Shown: one piece after another, positions 6,413-13,384 of the stretch
Layout: the number at the start of each line of letters is the position of its first letter
Numbering within the stretch: position 1 is the stretch's first letter
NCBI GenBank assembly: GCA_002423465.1
Contig: DIWG01000057.1
Span: 6,961-20,344 of the forward strand
Source: Syntrophaceae bacterium UBA6112
GTDB taxonomy: Bacteria > Desulfobacterota > Syntrophia > Syntrophales > UBA5619
Length of the DNA stretch: 13,384 nt
Direction: 5' to 3'
Translations under genes and position numbers: made by a program
The notes under the pieces: generated by a model
What the model was told of the DNA's origin: nothing
Databases searched by the model: none
The model's input: only the letters and a program-made list of their open reading frames with translations

Positions 6413-8509
6413 TTAAAGCTTGAACAGCAGATCCGCATACGTCGGCACCGGCCACATATCCCCGGGAACGATCATCTCCAAAGCATCGATGTCGGTGCGC
6501 AGAACCTGCATCGCCGTGGCAACCTGATCACGATACATTTCCGCCTTCTTTACCGTGCCGACGGTCTCCCGCGCCTTTGCCGTTGCGGCTTCGAGTTTTC
6601 CGAGGTTCTTGTAGGCCGAGGCAAGCAGCGCACCCAGCTTCTTCAGAAGATCCTCCTGGACGGGCGCCGAAACCGCTGCGGCCTTGAAGCTCGCAATCGA
6701 TTCCGCCAGGAAAGTGCCGTATTCGGCCACTGCGGGAATAAACTGCTTCTTCACCATGTCGATGGCGGCCATCGCTTCGATATGGATCTGCTTTGCGTAG
6801 GTCTCGACATAGATATCGTAGCGGGAATGCATCTCCTTGTGCGAGAGTACCTCATATTTCTCAAATAGCTTTATGGATTTATCCGTGATGAATGCCTTTA
6901 AGGCGTCCACGGCGTTTGTGACATTGGGCAATCCGCGCCTGGCCGCCTCTTTGGGCCATTCCGCGGAATAGTTGTTGCCGTTGAAGATCACCCGGCCGTG
7001 TTTCTTGTAGGTTTCCCTGATGATCTCCGCGGCCTCGGCGTTCTTGTCCTTGGTCTGTTCGAGGCGCGTGGCGATTTCATCGAGGGCCTCGGCAGCGATC
7101 GTGTTCAGGGCGACATTGCATCCGGCAATCGACTGCGCCGAACCGACCATTCGAAATTCAAACTTGTTCCCGGTGAATGCAAAAGGAGAGGTCCGGTTGC
7201 GGTCCGTATTGTCCTTGGGAATTGCCGGCAGGGTATCGACGCCGACATGGACAAACTGAGCGCCCTTGGCAGACACCTTTTGGCCTTTGGAAATCTTCTC
7301 GAGGATGTCCGTCAGCTCATCGCCCATGAAGACGGAGATGATCGCCGGAGGCGCCTCGTTGGCGCCCAGGCGGTGATCGTTTCCCGCATGGGCGCAGGTC
7401 GCCCGCAGGATATCCGCATGGGTGTCCACGGCCTTGATCAAGGCGCTCAGGACCAGCAGGAACTTGACATTTTCGCTCGGTGTACGGCCCGGCTCCAACA
7501 GGTTGATGCCGTCGTCCGTAGAGAGGGACCAGTTGTTGTGCTTGCCGGAACCGTTGATGCCCGCATAAGGCTTTTCATGGAGCAGGCAGACCAGATTGTG
7601 ACGCAAGGCCACCTTTTGCATCGTCTCCATGACGAGTTGATTGTGATCGGTGGCAATGTTTGTCGTGGCAAAGATGGGGGCCATCTCGTACTGGGCCGGG
7701 GCGACTTCGTTGTGCTGGGTTTTGGATGTGATGCCCATTTTCCAGAGTTCGGTATTGAGGTCGTGCATGTAATCGGAAACCCTGTCCTTGATGGCGCCGA
7801 AATACTGGTCCTCCAATTCCTGGCCTTTGGGCGCCGGTGCACCGAAGATCGTTCGCCCTGTCAGCATCAGATCGATTCGGTCCAGGTAGAATTCTTTGTC
7901 CACCAGGAAATACTCCTGTTCGGGACCCACGGTGGAGGTTACTTTCGTAGAGGTTCTGTTGCCCAAGGCCTTGAGAACCCGCAGGGCCTGCTTCGACACC
8001 GCCTTCATGGACCGAAGCAGAGGCGTCTTTTTATCGAGGGCTTCGCCGTTGTACGAATAAAAGGCGGTGGGAATCGTCAGGGTCACGTTTCCGGCTTCGT
8101 CGGTTTTCAGAATCGCGGGCGAGGTGCAATCCCAGGCCGTATACCCTCTCGCCTCAAAGGTGCTGCGCAGGCCGCCGCTCGGAAAAGACGACGCGTCCGG
8201 CTCGCCTTGAATCAACTGCTTGCCGGAAAACTCCACCGTGACTCCACCATCAGCCGTCGAAGAGATGAAGGAATCATGCTTTTCCGCCGTGATTCCCGTC
8301 AATGGCTGAAACCAGTGCGTATAATGGGTCGCCCCTTTTTCGAGCGCCCAATCCTTCATGGCGTTGGCGACCACGTCGGCCACATCGGGTCGCAGCGGCA
8401 GATCTTTTTCGATGGTCTCCCGCAGGGCCTTGTAAACCGGCCTGAACAGCCTCTCCTTCATGACCTTGTCGTTAAACACGTTCGATCCAAATACTTCCGT
8501 TAGCTCCAT
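6413..8509 (-). CDS. glnN: Glutamine synthetase type III
   Basis: This is the large, sequence-divergent class of glutamine synthetase, with the same reaction as GlnA but a different subunit fold extension. The 698 residues match the usual 700-730 of GSIII. Visible signatures are FPSGGLRSTFEARGYTAWD (109-127), the catalytic-core GPEQEYFLVDKEFY (195-208), HNEVAPAQYEMAPIF (266-280), NGSGKHNNWS (319-328), APPAIISVFMGDEL (386-399) and RNRTSPFAFTGNKFEFRMVGS (438-458). The C-terminal third (about 480-680) is helical and specific to GSIII. ATG 8509 has AAGGAG six to eight nt upstream. The gene lies 27 bp upstream of glnA. Its codons look somewhat more A/T-tolerant than those of the neighbouring glt and car genes, a weak visual impression that could reflect separate ancestry. 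The sigma-54 promoter about 160 bp upstream suggests nitrogen control. Confidence 0.97.
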   Translation of the reverse strand: MELTEVFGSNVFNDKVMKERLFRPVYKALRETIEKDLPLRPDVADVVANAMKDWALEKGATHYTHWFQPLTGITAEKHDSFISSTADGGVTVEFSGKQLIQGEPDASSFPSGGLRSTFEARGYTAWDCTSPAILKTDEAGNVTLTIPTAFYSYNGEALDKKTPLLRSMKAVSKQALRVLKALGNRTSTKVTSTVGPEQEYFLVDKEFYLDRIDLMLTGRTIFGAPAPKGQELEDQYFGAIKDRVSDYMHDLNTELWKMGITSKTQHNEVAPAQYEMAPIFATTNIATDHNQLVMETMQKVALRHNLVCLLHEKPYAGINGSGKHNNWSLSTDDGINLLEPGRTPSENVKFLLVLSALIKAVDTHADILRATCAHAGNDHRLGANEAPPAIISVFMGDELTDILEKISKGQKVSAKGAQFVHVGVDTLPAIPKDNTDRNRTSPFAFTGNKFEFRMVGSAQSIAGCNVALNTIAAEALDEIATRLEQTKDKNAEAAEIIRETYKKHGRVIFNGNNYSAEWPKEAARRGLPNVTNAVDALKAFITDKSIKLFEKYEVLSHKEMHSRYDIYVETYAKQIHIEAMAAIDMVKKQFIPAVAEYGTFLAESIASFKAAAVSAPVQEDLLKKLGALLASAYKNLGKLEAATAKARETVGTVKKAEMYRDQVATAMQVLRTDIDALEMIVPGDMWPVPTYADLLFKL

Positions 8510-8668
8510 GACCTTCTCCTTTTTATTGAAAAATATCCGCTATCGTTCAGGTTTGCAATGATGCATCTCTTCTGGAATTCACATCATCCCTTATCCATTC
8601 CAGTCCACCCGGTAAAAGAACATTTTTGTCCCTTTTCGCCCGATCTTTTCAAGAAACATCTATTATTT
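8510..8668 (-). other. 5' leader of the glnN-glnA transcript
   Basis: This AT-richer stretch separates the sigma-54 promoter from glnN. If transcription starts about 12 nt beyond the promoter's GC (near 8658), the untranslated leader is about 150 nt, long for a bacterium. It contains a 7-bp inverted repeat, 8572-8578 with 8597-8603, and the glnN ribosome binding site AAAAGGAG at its end. I recognise no known riboswitch and no small gene. A regulatory RNA element is possible but not shown. Confidence 0.35.
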
Positions 8669-8684
8669 AGCAATCCGTGTGCCA
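8669..8684 (-). promoter_or_regulatory. Sigma-54 (-24/-12) promoter for glnN-glnA
   Basis: On the minus strand the sequence TGGCACACGGATTGCT fits the RpoN consensus (TGGCAC, five bases, TTGC). The invariant GG and GC dinucleotides are separated by exactly ten bases, as required. It lies 9 bp beyond the stop of the upstream glutamate synthase gene and points at glnN. Sigma-54 promoters need an enhancer-binding activator such as NtrC; I could not pick out a clear palindromic activator site upstream, which would fall inside the end of the neighbouring gene. The motif is seen; its activity and activator are inference. Confidence 0.75.
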
Positions 8685-8692
8685 AAGGCCAT

Positions 8693-11026
8693 TTACTCCA
8701 GCGGATCGTTTTCAGCCAGTCGCCAGATCCCGCAGGGGCAGGCCCCCGCGCAGAACCCGCAACCGATGCAACGATCCGCATCCACGACGTACTCGTAAGC
8801 CCCTTCTTCCCCCTCTTTCCGGGAGATCGCATTCTGCGGACAGAGGGTTTCGCAGAGGCCGCAATCGCGGCAGGCGCCGCAGGACGCGCAGCCGGCGGCG
8901 CAGGAAAGGGGATCCTCGAAACGGGGCGGACGCGGGTCGTAGTACTCCAATTTCACACGCTCCGGATCGATGGCCGGGAGCTGATCATAGATCTCTTCAC
9001 GTCCCCGGAGAAGGTCGTCAATCGCCCGGGCTGCCACCCGGCCCGCGCCGATCGCCTCGGTGAGAAGTCCCAGGCGGACGGCATCACCGATCGCGAACAC
9101 CTTCGGATCGCTGCTCCGGTACTTTTCGTCGACGACAACGAACCCCTTCTCGGTTTTGATCTCTTCCGGCAGGAACCCCAGATCGGGCTGATCGCCTACG
9201 GCCATGATTACGGTATCCGCCGGGAGAACCTCACCGTCCTTCAGCTCCACGGCCGTCTCCGTGATGACCTTCGTGAAGCGGGGCCAGAGAAATTTTGCCC
9301 CGGCGGCCTCCGCGTGTTTCCGTTCCACGCCGAAGGATGCCGGCGCCTGGATGTCGATCAGCGTGATGGATTCGGCGCCGAGCCTCGCCGCCTCCGCGGC
9401 GGCATCGCAGCCGACGTTTCCCGCTCCGATGATGACGACATTCTTTCCCACCTTCGCCTGATCGAGCTTGCTCTCGCGGAGGAAATCGAGAGCAGCGACC
9501 GCCCGCTCATGACCGGGAAAGGGGATGATTCGGGCCTTTTGCGCTCCGACGGCGATCACCACAGCATCGAATTTCTCATGCAGTTTTCCGAACTCCTCTT
9601 CGGTCAATGCATGTTTCAGCTGTTTGTGGAGGATCTCCCCCTCCATTCGCTTCAGTTCATGCTCCAGAACCTCGTCCGGAATCCGGTTCCGGGGGATCGT
9701 TGCCGTGATCTTACCGCCGAGACGTTTGCGGACGTCGTGGATGACGGGCTCGTGTCCCTGCATCCGGAGCTGCCAGGCGACCGACAATCCCGCCGCGCCG
9801 CCGCCGATGACGGCGATCTTCCAGCCGGTGGACGGCGCCGGCGCCGGAACAACTGCCTGAAGACTGGCCCGGCCGAGGAGAGCCGTGTCGACCGACGGGA
9901 GATCGGCCTTCTGCCGGGTGCAACCCTCCATGCAGAGATTGGGACACAGGTAGCCGCAGACCGTGGCCGGAAAGGGGGTGTACGCGAGCGCCAGATCCAC
10001 GGCTTCCTGCATTTGTCCTTTGCGGATCAGTTCCCACCGTTTCCGGACGGGGATTCCCGTCGGGCAGTGGGCCTGGCACGGGGGCAGGTATTTTTCGTTT
10101 TCCCAGAAGGGAACGAAGCGGCGCATCGAACCCGTCGTGATCACGGCAATGGCGCCGCGATCCTGAGCGGTCAGATCCCCGATCATCCCGCCCGTCCCCA
10201 GTTCGCGGTCCCAGACCTCCGCGCGGAAACGGCCGATGTTCCGTGCCTGGGCGCCGGCCTTTTCATGGGGTTTCTTGGCCGCGAGGAGTCGCCAGGCAGC
10301 CCGATCTTCCGTCAATTCCGGCAGCAGTTCCGTCCGGCCGATCGCCTCAAGATATTCCGCCATGTGGATGGTCAGCCATCCCCATTCGTCGTCGTCGGGA
10401 ACGGTCAGCCGCGCGTCCTTCTCGCTGAACCCCTGGTGGAGGCCGCGGAAGAAGATCTTTCCGCCGACCATCCCGATGCAGGGATGGTAGCCGAGAATGT
10501 TGTCCGCCTGCTGCGCTTTATGGCCGCAGATCACCGCCACGCCGCCCGCCATGAACTCGGCGAAGGAATCGCCAACCCCTCCCATAACCCAGAGCTCCGG
10601 GGGCTCAAACCGGGGGTTGTGCTTGGTCATCGTCATTCCGCGCGCCCCGATGTCGCCCGCAACATAGATTTTCCCCTGGGCCATCGCGTTGGCAACGCCG
10701 TTGGTGGCGTTGCCGCGGACGATGATTTGGGCCCCGGCGTTGAGCCAGCCCACATCGTCGGAGGCGGGCCCCACCACGTCGATCCGGGTGCCCGGGAAAC
10801 CCATCGCCCCGACCCGCTGTCCCGATGTTCCGAGGATGCGGATGGAAACGGGCTCATTCCCCGCCCGCCAGAGGCGTCCGCCGAGGCCGTGCTGGCCCTG
10901 GGCGATGATCTCGATGTTCCGGTGCCCTTCGGCGACGGCCTTCTGAATGCGCTCATCGAGGACGCGAGAATCCACCCGGACGCCCTTTTCCGATCCGGGA
11001 ATCATGATGGTTGGTTTGAGGGACAT
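8693..11026 (-). CDS. gltD: Glutamate synthase fusion: GXGXG domain, GltD-type oxidoreductase and C-terminal ferredoxin domain
   Basis: This 777-residue protein joins parts usually carried by separate polypeptides. Residues 1-240 form a beta-helical GXGXG domain like the C-terminal domain of GltB (GGRLWRAGNEP, GTSGQRVGAMGFPGT, GGVGDSFAEFMAGG). A linker leads to a GltD-like unit. Its N-terminal Fe-S cysteines are CQAHCPTGIP (317, 321) and CGYLCPNLCMEGC (357, 361, 365, 369). Its FAD site is VIGGGAAGLS (407-415), its NAD(P)H site VIIGAGNVGCDAA (531-543), and it ends in FAIGDA (644-649). The last 70 residues hold a two-cluster ferredoxin domain, C719/C722/C725/C729 and C753/C756/C759/C763, with additional Cys709, 713, 716 and 765. 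Electrons from NAD(P)H or ferredoxin would pass through FAD and Fe-S centres to the FMN subunit encoded just upstream. ATG 11026 has AAAGGAG before it and lies 58 bp after the upstream stop. Function is firm as an electron-donating glutamate synthase subunit; the donor is uncertain. Confidence 0.9.
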   Translation of the reverse strand: MSLKPTIMIPGSEKGVRVDSRVLDERIQKAVAEGHRNIEIIAQGQHGLGGRLWRAGNEPVSIRILGTSGQRVGAMGFPGTRIDVVGPASDDVGWLNAGAQIIVRGNATNGVANAMAQGKIYVAGDIGARGMTMTKHNPRFEPPELWVMGGVGDSFAEFMAGGVAVICGHKAQQADNILGYHPCIGMVGGKIFFRGLHQGFSEKDARLTVPDDDEWGWLTIHMAEYLEAIGRTELLPELTEDRAAWRLLAAKKPHEKAGAQARNIGRFRAEVWDRELGTGGMIGDLTAQDRGAIAVITTGSMRRFVPFWENEKYLPPCQAHCPTGIPVRKRWELIRKGQMQEAVDLALAYTPFPATVCGYLCPNLCMEGCTRQKADLPSVDTALLGRASLQAVVPAPAPSTGWKIAVIGGGAAGLSVAWQLRMQGHEPVIHDVRKRLGGKITATIPRNRIPDEVLEHELKRMEGEILHKQLKHALTEEEFGKLHEKFDAVVIAVGAQKARIIPFPGHERAVAALDFLRESKLDQAKVGKNVVIIGAGNVGCDAAAEAARLGAESITLIDIQAPASFGVERKHAEAAGAKFLWPRFTKVITETAVELKDGEVLPADTVIMAVGDQPDLGFLPEEIKTEKGFVVVDEKYRSSDPKVFAIGDAVRLGLLTEAIGAGRVAARAIDDLLRGREEIYDQLPAIDPERVKLEYYDPRPPRFEDPLSCAAGCASCGACRDCGLCETLCPQNAISRKEGEEGAYEYVVDADRCIGCGFCAGACPCGIWRLAENDPLE

Positions 11027-11084
11027 GACCTCTCCTTTATCGATTTCAGCCGCGGCTTTGGATCCCCGCCTTACGCTGAATTAT

Positions 11085-12719
11085 CTACAGAACATAACGA
11101 ATGCCGAGCCGCTCCGCTGCATTCCGGTCGGTGATCCCGATTGCGTCGGACATGCCGATCGGCAGCGAAGTGGAACGACCGAGCGGCGCCACGATCTTCT
11201 TGAGTTCCGTATCGAAACCGACCACGACGTCGACGAGACGTTCGGCTACCTTCTCCGGGTCGAGCCGCCGGTAGAGGCGCGGATCCTGGGAAGTGATCCC
11301 CTTCGGACAGAGGCCGATATTGCAGATGTTGCAGCGGTCCGCCTCCGAGCCGAGACAACCGGCGGCCGCCTGCATGATGGTCTTCCCCACCTGAACGCCG
11401 CTTGCCCCCAGCATGATCATGGCCGCTGCGTTCGCTGCGAGGTTTCCATTCTTACCCACACCGCCGCCGGCGAAGATCGGGATCTCATTCTGCTTGCCGA
11501 GTTTCACGAGGTTGAGATACGCGTCGCGGACGATCCCTGCGATGGGGTGCCCCATGTGGTTCATCGAGACGTTGTAGGCCGCCCCGGTGCCGCCGTCCTC
11601 GCCGTCCATCGCCAGGGCCGCCGCATAGGGGTTCCGGGTCAGGTTGTTGAGGACCGCGAGCGCCGTGGAGGTCGCGGAGATCTTCGGGTAGACCGGCACG
11701 CGGAAGCCCCAGGCCATCGACATCGACTGGATCATCTTGGCGACCGCCTCCTCGATGGAGTATTTCGTCTGGTGCGTGGGAGGGCTGGGGAGGTTCACCC
11801 CCATGGGGACCCCCCGGATCGCGGCGATCAGTTTGTTCACCTTGTACCACATCAGCAGTCCGCCGTCGCCCGGCTTTGCCCCCTGCCCATATTTGATCTC
11901 GATTGCACAGGGGTCCTCCTTCATTTCGGGCAGGGCGTGAATGATCTCATCCCAGCCGAAGTAGCCGCTGGCGATCTGGAGGATGACGTACTTCAGAAAC
12001 CGCGACCGGAGAAGCCGGGGCGGACAGCCGCCTTCGCCGGTGGCAAAACGGACCGGCATTCCCATCTCCTCGTTCAGGAAGGCGACACCCATCTGGAGCC
12101 CTTCCCACATCGTCGGGGAGAGCGCTCCGAAGGACATGCTGCCCAGGATGAGCGGGTAGATCTCCCGGACCGGCGGGAGCCAGCCGCCCTCGCGGGTGAT
12201 CCGGAGCGCCTCCTCGGGCGGGAGAATCCGTCCCAGCAGCGTCCGAAGCTCAAATTCATGGCGTCCCGCGTCCAGCGCCGGGTCGGTCAGCATCGAGATG
12301 CGGACGAACTTGATCTCATCCAGAAAGCTTCCCGTCGCGTTCCGGCGCCCGCCGCGCCGCCGCGGGATGCCGCCCTGGTTGATGTGGAAGCGAAGTTTGT
12401 CCGGCTCGTCGTTGTGGATCGGCATGATCGCATGGTTGGGGCAGACCATGTCGCACATCCCGCAACCGATGCAGGCGTGGGCGACATCCGTCCGCTGGCG
12501 GATCCCGTGGTAGACGCCGAAGACATTCCCGGGTTTTTCCGTAAGCCCGAGGGCGATCTGCAGGACCCGTTTGCGGTGGACGCCGAGCTCGATCGCCTGT
12601 ACGGGGCAGACCGCCGTGCAGCGGCCGCAGAGGGTGCACTTTTCCTTGCTCCAGAGGAGCTGCCAGGGAAGATCCTTCGTGCTCAGTGAAGACGGCTTAA
12701 GCTGTCCATCTGGCTCCAT
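11085..12719 (-). CDS. gltB: Glutamate synthase FMN/Fe-S core subunit (archaeal-type GltB2) with N-terminal ferredoxin domain
   Basis: This subunit carries the synthase site where 2-oxoglutarate and ammonia form glutamate on FMN. The 544 residues begin with a double 4Fe-4S ferredoxin module, CTLCGRCTAVCP (28, 31, 34, 38) and CIGCGMCDMVCP (83, 86, 89, 93). The glutamate synthase barrel follows: LGSMSFGALSP (192-202), ATGEGGCPPRL (226-236), IEIKYGQGAKPGDGG (273-287), MDGEDGGTGAA (371-381) and IFAGGGVGKNG (415-425). The 3Fe-4S loop is RCNICNIGLCPKGI with Cys463, 466 and 471. The glutaminase and GXGXG domains of standard large GltB are missing here and are supplied by the flanking genes. ATG 12719 has a strong AGGAGGT six nt upstream and overlaps the end of the preceding gene by 37 bp, pointing to translational coupling. 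Confidence 0.95.
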   Translation of the reverse strand: MEPDGQLKPSSLSTKDLPWQLLWSKEKCTLCGRCTAVCPVQAIELGVHRKRVLQIALGLTEKPGNVFGVYHGIRQRTDVAHACIGCGMCDMVCPNHAIMPIHNDEPDKLRFHINQGGIPRRRGGRRNATGSFLDEIKFVRISMLTDPALDAGRHEFELRTLLGRILPPEEALRITREGGWLPPVREIYPLILGSMSFGALSPTMWEGLQMGVAFLNEEMGMPVRFATGEGGCPPRLLRSRFLKYVILQIASGYFGWDEIIHALPEMKEDPCAIEIKYGQGAKPGDGGLLMWYKVNKLIAAIRGVPMGVNLPSPPTHQTKYSIEEAVAKMIQSMSMAWGFRVPVYPKISATSTALAVLNNLTRNPYAAALAMDGEDGGTGAAYNVSMNHMGHPIAGIVRDAYLNLVKLGKQNEIPIFAGGGVGKNGNLAANAAAMIMLGASGVQVGKTIMQAAAGCLGSEADRCNICNIGLCPKGITSQDPRLYRRLDPEKVAERLVDVVVGFDTELKKIVAPLGRSTSLPIGMSDAIGITDRNAAERLGIRYVL

Positions 12720-13384
12720 CGCCCCACCTCCTGACGTTCCGGTCCGACAAAGACCGTATCATATTTCATCGGCTGAAAATCCCGGCTCTTGTCGCGCGCT
12801 GGAATCGCGGCGTCCAGCCCGCACATCTCCGAGGAGAAGGCGAACATGCCGGGATTGCCGCCCACCACGCCGGGCCGGAGCTTCTTGCTGTCCTGCAGCA
12901 TGAAGAGGGTCTTGTCGGGCAGGCAGCCCATGACGCAGTTCGGCCCGTCGATGATCAGCGGCCGGCAGCTCTGCTTGAGCATCCGGAGCCAGGGGCCGTT
13001 CGGGTGGTTCTCCAATTCGCCGTCCTTGAGCGGCGTGAGGACGTGCTTGTAGGTCTCCAGGTCGAGGTTCAGGTGCCGCAGCGAGTAGTGGAGGATATGG
13101 GTGAACACCTCCGAGTCCGACTGGTAGCCGACATAACCCGGCTCTTTGCGCGACATGAGAAACTCCCGGATCGGCACGAAGGCTGTGTTCTCGCCGTTGG
13201 TCATCGTGGCCATCCCCTGAATGAAGAAGGGGTGGCAGGCGTAGATGTTGATCGCGTAGTTGGTGTTCTGCCGCCCCTGGGCCAGGATCGTCCGCGCCTG
13301 AAGTTCCTTGCGGTTCAGTCCGAGGTAGTCCGCGACGGCCATCGGATCGCCGACCTCCTTGATCATGATCACGTCCGGCCAGAA
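12683..13384 (-). CDS. Glutamate synthase glutaminase-type subunit (GltB1-like), 3' part only
   Basis: The frame is open from the right edge of the window to a TGA at 12683. It gives 233 residues without the N-terminus, so the expected nucleophilic Cys after the start Met cannot be checked; the gene begins outside. A GTG at 13372 is merely an internal Val. The visible part resembles the class II (Ntn) amidotransferase domain of glutamate synthase: NYAINIYACHPFFIQGMATMTNGENTAF (the substrate-binding AHNGE-like region), YVGYQSDSEVFTHIL, IIDGPNCVMGCLPDKTLFMLQDSKKLRPGVVGG (the counterpart of the DRNGLRP stretch) and FAFSSEMCGLD. It would hydrolyse glutamine and deliver ammonia to the FMN subunit. 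It overlaps the next gene by 37 bp. The family assignment comes from these motifs plus the context. Confidence 0.88.
   Translation of the reverse strand, partial: FWPDVIMIKEVGDPMAVADYLGLNRKELQARTILAQGRQNTNYAINIYACHPFFIQGMATMTNGENTAFVPIREFLMSRKEPGYVGYQSDSEVFTHILHYSLRHLNLDLETYKHVLTPLKDGELENHPNGPWLRMLKQSCRPLIIDGPNCVMGCLPDKTLFMLQDSKKLRPGVVGGNPGMFAFSSEMCGLDAAIPARDKSRDFQPMKYDTVFVGPERQEVGRWSQMDSLSRLH
12726..12732 (-). promoter_or_regulatory. Ribosome binding site of the FMN glutamate synthase gene, inside the upstream gene
   Basis: AGGAGGT on the minus strand lies six nt before the ATG at 12719, within the last codons of the glutaminase-type gene. It is the strongest Shine-Dalgarno sequence in the window. 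It supports the overlapping start rather than a later Met, and suggests the two subunits are translated together. Confidence 0.75.

Noticed and set aside
8572..8603. 7-bp inverted repeat in the glnN leader, considered as a terminator for the glt genes
   Set aside because: The spacer is 18 nt, the stem is short and there is no U-run; it is also downstream of the sigma-54 promoter that must read through it.
8610..8660. Possible sigma-70 type -35/-10 pair (TTGAAA, 17 bp, ACAAAA) upstream of glnN
   Set aside because: The -10 is poor, and the sigma-54 match nearby is far stronger.
1..13384. CRISPR arrays, tRNA or rRNA genes, phage or transposase genes, toxin-antitoxin pairs
   Set aside because: None seen: the window is almost fully occupied by conserved metabolic genes, and the gaps contain only the repeats and promoter described.

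Overview
This 13.4-kb window is a compact, GC-rich bacterial chromosome segment. Every supported gene lies on the minus strand, so transcription runs from the right end to the left. The genes form a glutamine hub: they make glutamine, turn it into glutamate, or spend its amide nitrogen on carbamoyl phosphate and GMP. The split glutamate synthase, ferredoxin-like Fe-S domains, type III plus alpha-type type I glutamine synthetases and a sigma-54 promoter suggest an anaerobic deltaproteobacterium (Desulfobacterota, perhaps near Syntrophus/Smithella). That placement is an inference from gene style, not a database match.

Layout in transcription order: (1) 13384-12683, 3' part of a glutaminase-type (GltB1-like) subunit, cut by the window edge; (2) 12719-11085, FMN/Fe-S glutamate synthase core with an N-terminal double ferredoxin domain; (3) 11026-8693, a fusion of the GXGXG domain, a GltD-type FAD/NAD(P)H oxidoreductase and a C-terminal ferredoxin domain; (4) a 183-bp gap with a consensus-like sigma-54 promoter starting 9 bp past the fusion gene; (5) 8509-6413, type III glutamine synthetase; (6) 6385-5054, type I glutamine synthetase; (7) a 145-bp gap filled by an inverted-repeat element made of short degenerate modules; (8) 4908-3742, carA, carrying a palindrome in frame; (9) 3693-2161, guaA with a TTG start; (10) a 233-bp gap occupied by a long imperfect hairpin; (11) 1927 to the left edge, first 642 codons of carB.

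Together the synthetases fix ammonia into glutamine. The three-gene glutamate synthase converts glutamine plus 2-oxoglutarate to glutamate. CarA/CarB and GuaA take glutamine nitrogen into pyrimidine/arginine and guanine nucleotide synthesis. The sigma-54 promoter suggests nitrogen-responsive control of the two synthetases and perhaps of carA-guaA-carB by read-through.

No wholly new gene system is visible. The unusual material is non-coding or insertional: a perfect 27-bp-arm palindrome inside carA that is translated into the protein, a modular inverted repeat just upstream of the carA ribosome binding site, and a hairpin of about 190 bp between guaA and carB.
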